Part shown: positions 34,717 to 42,905 of the stretch, piece after piece
How positions within the stretch are numbered: the first letter of the stretch is position 1
How the letters are laid out: each line of letters begins with the position of its first letter
The notes under the pieces: model-generated
What the model was told of the DNA's origin: nothing
The model's database searches: none
The model's input: the letters and a program-made list of their open reading frames with translations, nothing else
Translations under genes and position numbers: made by a program
DNA from: Planctomycetota bacterium
GTDB taxonomy: Bacteria > Planctomycetota > UBA1135 > UBA2386
Assembly (NCBI GenBank): GCA_020638695.1
Contig: JACKIB010000011.1
Span: 1 to 64,000, forward strand
Direction of reading: 5' to 3'
DNA: 64,000 bases

Positions 34717-35883
34717 ATGAGCGAGTTCCGAGCCGCCGACTTCTACGCCATCGACGATCTGTTCACCGATGAGGAGCGCATGGCGCGCGACACCGTGCGC
34801 GACTGGGTCAGCGCCGAGTTCATGCCCGTCATCGAGGAGCACAACCGCGCGGCAACCTTCCCCGCGCACCTGATCCCCGGGCTGGCCGAGATGGGTGTGC
34901 TGGGAGCGAGCCTCAAGGGGTACGACTGCGCCGGCATGTCGCCGGTGGCGTACGGCCTGATCCTGCAGGAGCTCGAACGCGGTGATTCCGGTCTGCGGTC
35001 GTTCGTCTCGGTGCAGGGCTCGCTGTGCATGTACCCGATCTGGGCCTACGGCAGCGAGGAACAGAAGCAGCACTGGCTGCCGCAGATGGCCAGCGGCAAG
35101 GCGATCGGTTGCTTCGGGCTCACCGAGGCGGACTACGGCAGCAACCCCGGCGGCATGGTCACCCGCGCGGTGGACGACGGCGACAGCTACGTGTTGAACG
35201 GGTCCAAGTTCTGGATCACCAACGGCTGCATCGCCGACGTGGCGATCGTCTGGGCGAAGCTCGACGGCGTGGTGCGGGGCTTCCTGGTGGAGCGCGGCAC
35301 GCCCGGCTACTCGACCAACACCATCAAGAACAAGTTCTCGCTGCGTGCCTCGGTGACCAGCGAACTGGTGTTCGCCGACTGCCGCATTCCCAAGCGCAAT
35401 CTGCTGCCCGAGACGACCGGGTTGAAGGGGCCGCTCGGTTGCCTCAACCAAGCGCGCTTCGGTATCGCGTTCGGCGCCGTCGGCTCGGCGATGGCGGTGT
35501 ACGACGAGGCCTTGCGCTACGCGCAGCGGCGCATCCAGTTCGATCGTCCGATCGCTCGCTTCCAGTTGGTGCAGAACAAGTTGGTGTGGATGGTGAACGA
35601 GATCACCAAGGCGCAGCTGCTGACCTGGCGGCTCGGTCGGCTGAAGGAATCCGGCCGGCTGCACCACAGCCAGGTTTCGCTGGCGAAGCGCAACAGCTGC
35701 TGGATGGCGCTCGAGTGCTGCCGGCTGGCCCGTGACATCCTGGGCGCCAACGGGATCACCGACGAGTACCAGGTGATGCGGCACATGTGCAACCTCGAGT
35801 CGGTGATCACCTACGAGGGCACCCACGACATCCACGCGTTGATCGTCGGCAAGGAGATCACCGGCGAGGACGCGATCGTCTGA
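34717..35883 (+). CDS. gcdH: glutaryl-CoA dehydrogenase
   Basis: 388 aa, a decarboxylating acyl-CoA dehydrogenase of lysine/tryptophan and aromatic degradation. It follows the glutaryl-CoA branch closely: MYPIWAYGSEEQKQHWLP, IGCFGLTEADYGSNPGGM, FSLRASVTSELVF, GCLNQARFGIAFG, VSLAKRNSCWMALE, ARDILGANGITDEYQVMRHMCNLE, and the catalytic Glu in ITYEGTHDIHALI (E367). The start MSEFRAADFYAIDDLFT is well placed. No ETF or downstream pathway genes are adjacent. Confidence 0.9.
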   Translation: MSEFRAADFYAIDDLFTDEERMARDTVRDWVSAEFMPVIEEHNRAATFPAHLIPGLAEMGVLGASLKGYDCAGMSPVAYGLILQELERGDSGLRSFVSVQGSLCMYPIWAYGSEEQKQHWLPQMASGKAIGCFGLTEADYGSNPGGMVTRAVDDGDSYVLNGSKFWITNGCIADVAIVWAKLDGVVRGFLVERGTPGYSTNTIKNKFSLRASVTSELVFADCRIPKRNLLPETTGLKGPLGCLNQARFGIAFGAVGSAMAVYDEALRYAQRRIQFDRPIARFQLVQNKLVWMVNEITKAQLLTWRLGRLKESGRLHHSQVSLAKRNSCWMALECCRLARDILGANGITDEYQVMRHMCNLESVITYEGTHDIHALIVGKEITGEDAIV

Positions 35884-36017
35884 CCCAGGAGGTGTGCGGG
35901 CGCGCACCGAATGGTGGTCGGGAAAAGGGTAGACCGCGCACGGCGCGGCGCCGCGCGCGCGTGCATTGCCCCGCCTGCGGCGAGTCGAGGGGACGAGCGG
36001 ACGATCCGCCGCGGCGC

Positions 36018-38543
36018 CTACCCCTCGACCACGACCTCGAGCAGCAGCGCACGCCGGCCCGCCAGCGGCTCGAGCGCAAACACCTGGTCCGCATCCTCCC
36101 GCCCCGGCGTCGCCAACTGCAGCACCCCGCGCAACAACCCCGACGTTGCCGCGACCCCGCTGTCCTCGCGTACCGTGCGCAGCCGATACGCCACGTCCGC
36201 ATCGAGCCCGTACAGCGACGGGTCGAACCTCGCCGCGAACTCGCCGGCATCCCCGGTCCAGTTCATCAGCACGATCGCCAGCTCGCCCCCCGGCGCTCGC
36301 CACACCGACTGCAGCACGTCGAACACCGTGAAATCGATCAGCCCGGTGAAGTACGGGGCCAACCCGTACAGCGCCGGCCCGACCGACCCCACCTGCTCTG
36401 GCGCCACCTTCCCCAGCAGCGGGTTCAGAAGCCCGATCGGGTTGCTCCGCGAGTCCGTCTCGCGCGGGTCGCCGCGCTGCAGCGGTCGCTCCATCCGGCC
36501 GCGCAGCACGTACTCCCCCATCGTGCCAACCAGGAACCGATGCAGCTGCCGGAACAGCCCGACGATGTCGAGCCCCACTCCGGTCGGATCGACGTCGCGG
36601 TCGACCTCGACCGTCTCGCCGTCCTGCGCCAGCCGGCACAGCGGCGACTCCAGTTCCTGGTAGTGGATGAACGCCGGGTGGCCGCCTTCCATCAGCACCA
36701 GCGCCATCGTCAGCGCGTGCACGTCGAACATCTCCTCCGGCGACAGCCCGCTCGACGCGGAGCGGAACCGCCGGTTGGTCGCCAGGCCGATGTTGCTGAA
36801 CGCCGCGTTCTGCCGCTGTGCCGGTGCCCATTCGTGGTGCACCGCGTTCCACAGCGGCGGGTTCATCTGCCGCGCCAACGCCGGCACGCCCTCGAACCCC
36901 GCCGCCTCGCCGAGCAACCCGACCAGCCGCGGCTCGGCCAGCATCAGGTGGCCGGCGTGCAGCCGGTAGCCGACGTTGGTCAGGTCGTAGCGATCCTGCA
37001 GGAACTCCTCCGCGCCCTCGCCGACCCCGAAGTACGACTCCGGATCCCCGCCGGCCTCGCCCAGCTCCCGCATCGCCGAGCGGATCGTGTCGAGCAGCAC
37101 CCGCTTGCCTTCGACGTTGTGCTTGCCGCCGTGCGCCGGGTGGCCGGGCGGCAGCGGGGGCGGCGGGTCGTAGTACGGCTCCACCCCACCGCCGCTGAAC
37201 ACGTCGGTGTAGAAGCCCCGGAACCCGTAGTCCTCGAGCAACGGCCGGTACATGTGCTCGAAGAAGAACGTCCGCGTCGCCGGCGTCCCGTAGTCGATCG
37301 GCAACACGTAGGGCTCGCCGACGTCGAACGAATCGGGCAGAAACAGCGGGTCGTTCGCCGGCTCGCCATTCCGATCGTAGGCAACGAACTGCGGCGGCAG
37401 CACCCGCAGCAGATTCGGTTGACTCGCCAAGATCGCACCGGTCGGAAGCACGTACACCGAGGTCGAAATGCCGTGCTCCTGCGCCATCCGGTTGATCGCC
37501 TCCGCCCCGTAGTCGATCGACGCAGCGATCGGCAAGTCCACTGTCTGCGCGCTCCGCCCGTCGCGCCGGATGTTCTGCCAGTGCACGAAGCAGCGCGGCT
37601 CACGCCCGTTCTCCCGCACCGCGGCCTGCAGCGTGCGCGCAACCGCGAAGAAGCCGCGGTACATCGCATGCCCCAGCCGGTCGGCGAGCACCGAGGCGCG
37701 CGCCTCCGGCGTGTCGTGCCGGTCGATCGCCGCGATCCACAGCGCGCCCCGGTCCAGCGCGCTTCGGTCGGTGCGCTGCGCGATCGGCGACCCCCACATC
37801 CCGGAAGTCGCGATGAACTCGCGGTAGCGCTCCGCGGCATCGAACCAGATGTCGTCGGTCTTGGCGATCAGCGCACCGGTCACCGCGGGGTACGGCGCCA
37901 CGAAGGTGTTGCCGTGCTGCGTGCGCTCCGGCGGATCCTGCAACACGTCCTCGTAGGTCGGCAGGTACCGCGCACTCCACCCGTAGCATGCGAGCTCCTC
38001 GGTGACCGGCTGCCCGAGTTCGTCACGCGAGTCGACCTCGATCATCAACCCCTCGTGCACGAACCCCTTGAGGTACCCCTCGCCATCCTCGGTCGCGGTG
38101 TACAGCACCTGACGGAACGACCCTGCGTCGCGCGAGTCCGTGGCATACAGCGCCGAGAATTGCTGCTGCTGCCGGTTGGGGTGCGGCAGCGTCGCCACGG
38201 TTTCGCTCCGTGCCCAGAAGTACAGCGGCGCCGACGCCTCGCTGAAAGCCAGCGCCGTCGCGACGTCGCTGCCGACCCGCAGCTCGAAGTTGGTCGACAC
38301 CGGCACCATCACCCGCGCCCGCTTCTGCGCTTCGAGGTGGCTCTCGCCCGGCTGCGGCGCGACCGGACCGCGGACCGTCAGCCGAGGCGAGTCGACGAAG
38401 TCGATGCTGGCGCTCGCGCCGCGCTCGCGGGTCACGGACGTGCGCCAGGATGCGTCGCGGGCGTCGGGCCCGAGCGTGACGAGCTGGGTGACGATCAAGG
38501 AGTCGGCGTCGTGTGCGCCGGGCGCCGCGACGCCGCGCCACAC
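36018..38543 (-). CDS. glycoside-hydrolase-like protein, 5' end frameshifted
   Basis: 841 aa in the open part from a GTG at 38541-38543. It resembles large exported alpha/beta-barrel proteins of the DUF6259 type: a beta-rich N-terminal third, then FRGFYTDVFSGGG, VEGKRVLLDTIRSAMRE and SYFGVGEGAEEF in barrel-like order, and a C-terminal beta segment. The specific activity is not assignable. The gene is damaged at its 5' end: frame 38545-38680 continues upstream as WELHLRLALEDDLVV, while a second frame at about 38690-38850 reads STQVSLTFDLDPAYGP and LTEIAAIAPDTATTTP, so one indel near 38675 splits it. No signal peptide is recoverable. Codons are unusually C-rich. Confidence 0.5.
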   Translation of the reverse strand: MWRGVAAPGAHDADSLIVTQLVTLGPDARDASWRTSVTRERGASASIDFVDSPRLTVRGPVAPQPGESHLEAQKRARVMVPVSTNFELRVGSDVATALAFSEASAPLYFWARSETVATLPHPNRQQQQFSALYATDSRDAGSFRQVLYTATEDGEGYLKGFVHEGLMIEVDSRDELGQPVTEELACYGWSARYLPTYEDVLQDPPERTQHGNTFVAPYPAVTGALIAKTDDIWFDAAERYREFIATSGMWGSPIAQRTDRSALDRGALWIAAIDRHDTPEARASVLADRLGHAMYRGFFAVARTLQAAVRENGREPRCFVHWQNIRRDGRSAQTVDLPIAASIDYGAEAINRMAQEHGISTSVYVLPTGAILASQPNLLRVLPPQFVAYDRNGEPANDPLFLPDSFDVGEPYVLPIDYGTPATRTFFFEHMYRPLLEDYGFRGFYTDVFSGGGVEPYYDPPPPLPPGHPAHGGKHNVEGKRVLLDTIRSAMRELGEAGGDPESYFGVGEGAEEFLQDRYDLTNVGYRLHAGHLMLAEPRLVGLLGEAAGFEGVPALARQMNPPLWNAVHHEWAPAQRQNAAFSNIGLATNRRFRSASSGLSPEEMFDVHALTMALVLMEGGHPAFIHYQELESPLCRLAQDGETVEVDRDVDPTGVGLDIVGLFRQLHRFLVGTMGEYVLRGRMERPLQRGDPRETDSRSNPIGLLNPLLGKVAPEQVGSVGPALYGLAPYFTGLIDFTVFDVLQSVWRAPGGELAIVLMNWTGDAGEFAARFDPSLYGLDADVAYRLRTVREDSGVAATSGLLRGVLQLATPGREDADQVFALEPLAGRRALLLEVVVEG

Positions 38544-38689
38544 GAACAGCAGGCCCGGGGTGCCGTCGTCCCCGGTCGTAACGTGGTGGGCTTCGAAGCC
38601 CCCGGTCGCGTGGCGGGGGTCGGCCTGGACGACGAGGTCGTCTTCGAGCGCGAGGCGGAGGTGCAGCTCCCAGAGACCCGAGGTTGCGG

Positions 38690-38880
38690 GTGGCTGAGGG
38701 GGCGTCGGCGGGGCGGAGGAGGCGGAAGGGACGCGGGGTGGTGGTCGCGGTGTCAGGGGCGATCGCGGCGATCTCGGTGAGGATCGGGCCGTACGCCGGG
38801 TCGAGGTCGAAGGTGAGCGAGACCTGGGTAGAGGTCAGGTGGCAGGGGAAGGTAGCGGGAGGCCGAGGAGGAGGTCGGTC
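38690..38880 (-). pseudogene. detached N-terminal fragment of the glycosidase-like gene
   Basis: In a frame offset by one base from the gene below it, this stretch encodes CHLTSTQVSLTFDLDPAY, then GPILTEIAAIAPDTATTTPRP and RLLRPADAPSATRNLG, which reads as real coding sequence and joins naturally to SLWELHLRLALEDD in the other frame. The upstream side dissolves into the decayed region, so the original start and export signal are missing. Confidence 0.5.
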
Positions 38881-39164
38881 GACACCAAGCGTGCAACCCC
38901 GAGTCTTGCATCGACTTATCAGCTCACGTCCTGTAAGGGAATTCCCCGGGCAGAGAGCCCGTGGGTCAGAGCCGCCGTCATCACCTGGAACAGCGCGGGC
39001 AGTGACTGCTGCCCCCGCAACTCAGCTGTGATTGCAGTCGAGAATGATCGGGCGAGACCAACGGCAACCGGAGCCAGTCAATGGCATTGCTTGGAATGGT
39101 ATAGCAACCCGTAAGAGCGAGGATCCTGACTGGGTCAGGATTGATCCGCAAGAACGCCAATGAG

Positions 39165-40140
39165 TCTGTCAACCGATAGTCCCACGTAGTCTGATCGGCT
39201 GCGGCTGGCAGAACCTGATGTCACGGACACCCTCCAGCGCCCACGGGTCGGAGGTGTTCGAACGCCTGTCCCCGCCATCGAGACCCAAACGCCAAGGTAG
39301 TATCGCTGACAGTTGTCGCCAATAGCAGGCTGCTGGGTGTCGATCGCCCGTCGACAAGGGATTGCCGCGATAACAGAAGCCGACAGATGATAGTCGGAGA
39401 CACGCTCACGTTCAATCCAACGACGCTGAGGACGTGACTTCCGTGATTGCCTCCACTGAGCCAGGTTGTGGTGAACCCTTTGTTGGCCTACAGCTCGAGT
39501 GCCAATGCCGAATACGGGTCTCCGATAGCATCTTCCGCGTGATAGGCTTTGGTTCCGCCGGCTACCACGCCGTCAAGAGCAATACCAGGGCGTGCTTGAC
39601 TGATTCGTCCACGGTTTGGCTGACCCTTGAGGACACCGCCGCGAAACGTGAAACTGGCGACGCGGGATTGATTGCCAGTACGACCACGGGCACTGAGAAG
39701 GGAAATGCAACGTCCGTGGCCCACGGTGCGGGCACCGAAGTCTTGGGCCTTGGGACGAGTGATCGGGCCAACTCACGGATGCGCTGAACACCTGGGTTGT
39801 GTTGCTGGCCAGGTTCGCGCTGTGCGTGTAGCTGACCGTGCGCAGTCTCCGACATGTCGAACTCGACATCCGACCACGACCGACCCCCCAAAGTTCTCTG
39901 GCGATTTCTCGCGGTATCCGTCGCCGACGCACCGCGATCTCCAGTGAACGACTTTGATGTCCGCGCAGGTCGCCCCAGTCGAGCATCTGGAACCGCATAT
40001 CAGGAAACTCACCAAAACGTCAGGGCGCCGCGGGGGGTTTCGCTTTGTCAAAAGACCGGGAGGAACCGTGGAGTAGTGTTTGCGCCGGCAATCGGTGCGC
40101 TCCCAAGCACAGCGAGACAGAACAAGCATCAGGGTCGCAT
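39165..40140 (-). pseudogene. decayed paralogue of the secreted protein at 45200-46387
   Basis: On the minus strand, fragments in three frames match the intact gene in order: GGRSWSDVEF for GNGRSWTQVT, ASNTTQVFSASVSWPD for ANNRVAPTAVFGAPVSWPT, DVAFPFSVPV for LIFPFAVPF, FRGGVLKG for FRGGTLASG, and SLLLATTVSDTTLAFG for SPTLILRAPRNQVTLG. A possible old start (ATG at 40138-40140) is followed directly by a stop. At least three frameshifts separate the blocks. The DNA here is visibly less GC-rich than its surroundings, in keeping with unconstrained drift. Confidence 0.6.
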
Positions 40141-41311
40141 GGAAGCCTCCTACTTGTGGCCAACGGATACCCAACACACGCCGGAGAAAAGGGGTTGCCG
40201 GCAGCGGATACGGAAGCGGAGCAGGACTGGGGTAGTGCCGTCATAGCGCCGAGTCGTCGATGCTGAACTGCAACCGGAAGCATTTGATATACCGACGCCT
40301 TCAGTGGTAGTCGTGGCCATCGAGTAGAGGCCACGCCCGGGATCAAGTTCGCCCCCGCATTGAGCTGGAGTCAAAAGCGCCGTCTGCGGCGTCCTCGCTG
40401 TGGAACAGGTCGACGCAAGGCCCTCCGGAGCCCGGATGTGCGCTGCTCGAGCAGCAAACTGACCACAAGGTAGCGCGTGCTCGATGGCTGTAACCGGCGC
40501 GGGATTCCGAAGGCATCCGAAGAACCAGTCCGATTCGCTGGACACCCAGCGCAGCCCAATGAATGTCGTCGCGAGCAGCGCCACGAGCGTTTTTTTTGCC
40601 TGGATCTTGTTGGTTGGATCGACAGCCGCCACTTGAGGGTTGTCGTCAGATGCAAGGAAACGACACCAGGTCGCCCGCTGCCAGCGCGGCAGACGACGTG
40701 TCACCATGAACGTGACGCGAACCCAGGCCATCGGACCACCACGTTGTTGCTCGTGCTGTTGCTTCGCAACCCCGACGGTCTGCTGGTCCTGTCCGTAAAA
40801 CCGCGGTGCGCGTGGACCTCAAACCACGTTCGAGCGGTCGTTGCTCTGCTCGACGAACTCCACTCGATCTCGACGGTGCCGGGTCGACGACCGAGCGAGG
40901 TGAGCTGACGAAACACTGACTGAGTTCGCACCCACCATGCTGGCGTGTTGCGTGCTGATCCCTCCATCGTGGACCGAGGCGTTCCCCCTGAACTTGACAC
41001 CGCGAGACCACGCCACGCCACGGTCAGCGTGGTCGGCCACCTTCACCGTTGTTGTCGCCATCGAGTACTCCTTTCCAAACTCGCGGCGCCACACTTCGCG
41101 GCGCCACACTTCGCGGCGCCACACTCAGACACATCGAAGCTAGATTCGCCAAGCAGTCCCGTCAAGCCCCTCCGATCGGGAAACTCGACGTGCATTCACA
41201 CTCAGGAGTTATCCCTACCCAAGAACTCCCGGCCCAACGGCAGGCGCAGGCACGAGCACTCGGTTCATATCGAGCCTCCTTGTGCACTCGCGCACACACA
41301 CCCACACCCCC
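40141..41311. other. about 1.2 kb of further decayed or non-coding DNA
   Basis: No frame in this stretch has convincing coding character; it is less GC-rich and includes a T8 run near 40590. Two minus-strand spots about 750 bases apart share GAGTA/GAGTACT-GGCNACAACNAC-like sequence encoding YSMATTT, which suggests an old duplicated gene start. A short tandem repeat lies at 41081-41125. I cannot name the ancestral gene. Confidence 0.4.
41081..41125. repeat. three perfect 15-base tandem repeats
   Basis: The unit TCGCGGCGCCACACT occurs three times in a row, with a partial unit at each side. The unit contains the dyad GGCGCC. It lies in decayed DNA upstream of the oxidoreductase operon's 3' end and is not in any supported gene. 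Confidence 0.75.
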
Positions 41312-42250
41312 CTACCGAATCCCCGCCAACTCCTGCAGCTGGCGCCAATTCCGCAGCCGATCCCGCTCCCCCGCCAGCAACGCCTCGCTCGGCTTCCCCT
41401 CCGCATCGAAGTGCTTGGCAAACCGCCCCTCCGACCGCGCGAAGTCCACGAACGTCGTCGCCGCGCCGCTCTTCCTGTCGAACAACCAATCGTCGTTCAT
41501 CGCCGGGTTCCCGCGCAGGGACAGCCGCTCGGCGATCGACTCGCCCTTGCGTGGATCGTGCACGAACAGCGGGAATGCGCGGGTGTCCACCGCGAGCCGC
41601 GCCTGCGCGCCCGACATGTCGTCGGCGACACCGTGTTCCGGTTGGCAGGTGGTGAACACGTTGATGACCGCCGGGCCGGGGTACTCATTGGCGTCGAGGA
41701 TCGCGCGGTAGAAGTGGTTCATATGCGCGGCGGTGGTCTGCGCGACGTACACATCCGGGTGCATCAGGCAGAGCTGGCCGAGCTCCTTGCGGCGTTCGAC
41801 CTTGCCAGGGCGGGCCTTGCCGTGGGTCGACATCTTGGTGTTCTGGCCGAGGAATGTTGCCGTCGAGGCTTGGCCGCCGGTGTTGCTGTAGACCTGGGTG
41901 TCGAGCACCAGGACATTGATGTCGAGGCCGGAGGCGAGCATGCGCGACAGCGACTGGAAGCCGATGTCGAGCATCGCGCCGTCGCCGCCGACCACCCACA
42001 GCTTCTTGTCGTGCCAGCCGCGCTGATCCCAGCGCAGCCGCACGCCGATCGCGTCGGCCGGGCCGTTCTCGAACAGCGAGTTGGTCCACGGCACGAGGAA
42101 CGGGTTGTAGGGGTAGGTCGACGAGTACACCGTGTTGCAGCCGGTCGAGGCGACGATGCCGACGCTCTCCGGCCCGTGGACGAAGCCGGTCGCTGCCAGC
42201 ATCATGCGCAGCGCGGTGGCCTCGCCGCAGCCCATGCACGACCCCTGCAC
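41312..42250 (-). CDS. pyruvate/2-oxoacid:ferredoxin oxidoreductase, TPP-binding part (frameshifted from its upstream half)
   Basis: This is the beta-type domain that binds thiamine diphosphate: GSCMGCGEATALRMML, ASTGCNTVYSSTYPYNPF, VVGGDGAMLDIGFQSLSRML, YSNTGGQAS and VFTTCQPEHGV, as in the C-terminal part of NifJ-type enzymes. About 312 aa are open from a GTG at 42250, but the true protein starts in the ferredoxin-like half upstream. The upstream frame reads MLYVGGAG and is thrown out of frame by a run of four G (plus-strand C at 42242-42245), whereas three would join it to SCMGCGE. Confidence 0.75.
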   Translation of the reverse strand: MQGSCMGCGEATALRMMLAATGFVHGPESVGIVASTGCNTVYSSTYPYNPFLVPWTNSLFENGPADAIGVRLRWDQRGWHDKKLWVVGGDGAMLDIGFQSLSRMLASGLDINVLVLDTQVYSNTGGQASTATFLGQNTKMSTHGKARPGKVERRKELGQLCLMHPDVYVAQTTAAHMNHFYRAILDANEYPGPAVINVFTTCQPEHGVADDMSGAQARLAVDTRAFPLFVHDPRKGESIAERLSLRGNPAMNDDWLFDRKSGAATTFVDFARSEGRFAKHFDAEGKPSEALLAGERDRLRNWRQLQELAGIR

Positions 42251-42905
42251 CGCCGACGTAGAGCATCGCCCGCTCGGCGAGCATCAGGTCGGACAGCAGG
42301 CGCTCGTTGATGAACTCGGGGGGCGTCTCGGGCAGCGCCCGATAGAAGTCGATCTTGCGCTGGTAGGTCGCGAGCGTGCCGTCGCGTTTGGGCACCATGC
42401 GCAGTGCGTCGTGGTCGCCGCACACCTCGACGCATTCGCCGCAGCCCTTGCACTTGGTCGGATCGATGTAGATGCCGAACAGCCCGCCGCTGCCGGGGGC
42501 CTTCTTGTCGTAGGTGTCCCAGAACTTCTTGGTCCGCGCCCAGTCGCCGCGCAGCGGGTCGCGGTCGGCTTCGGGTTGGGCATCGAGTGCCGCGTCGAGC
42601 ACGCCGGGGGCCACGACCTTGCCGAGGATCGCGGTGTCCGGGCACTCGGTCACGCATTCCATGCAGGCGACGCACTTGGCCGCGTCGTACTCGGGGATGT
42701 CCGGCGCGATGTAGGAGAAGTCGCGGAACAGTCCGGTCCCCGGCGGGATCAGCGACCGCGCCACGGCCTCGTCGGCCGGCAACGATAGCTCGGCGGTGCC
42801 GCGGTTGTAGGCATCGACCACCACGTCGTGGAAGGCCTCGAGATCCAGAAGCCCCGCGGGCGGGTGCAGCGCGACGCGCCGCTCGCCGTCGAAGTGCACG
42901 GTCAT
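42243..42905 (-). CDS. pyruvate/2-oxoacid:ferredoxin oxidoreductase, 2x[4Fe-4S] ferredoxin part (frameshifted)
   Basis: The ferredoxin-like half that carries electrons from the TPP site: two clusters CVACMECVTECPD and CKGCGECVEVCGD, preceded by TGLFRDFSYIAPDIPEYDAAK. The ATG (42903-42905) overlaps the stop of the alpha/gamma gene as ATGA. Without correction of the G4 run the frame runs on to 41685 with a nonsense tail. With one base removed it continues seamlessly into the TPP half to 41312, giving a fused delta-beta protein of about 530 aa as in split NifJ enzymes. Confidence 0.7.

Noticed and set aside
35787..38780. Very long plus-strand frame opposite the glycosidase-like gene
   Set aside because: Arg/Gln/Val-rich antisense translation; the minus strand carries ordered barrel-like blocks.
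41081..41125. CRISPR array
   Set aside because: The three units are directly adjacent with no spacers.
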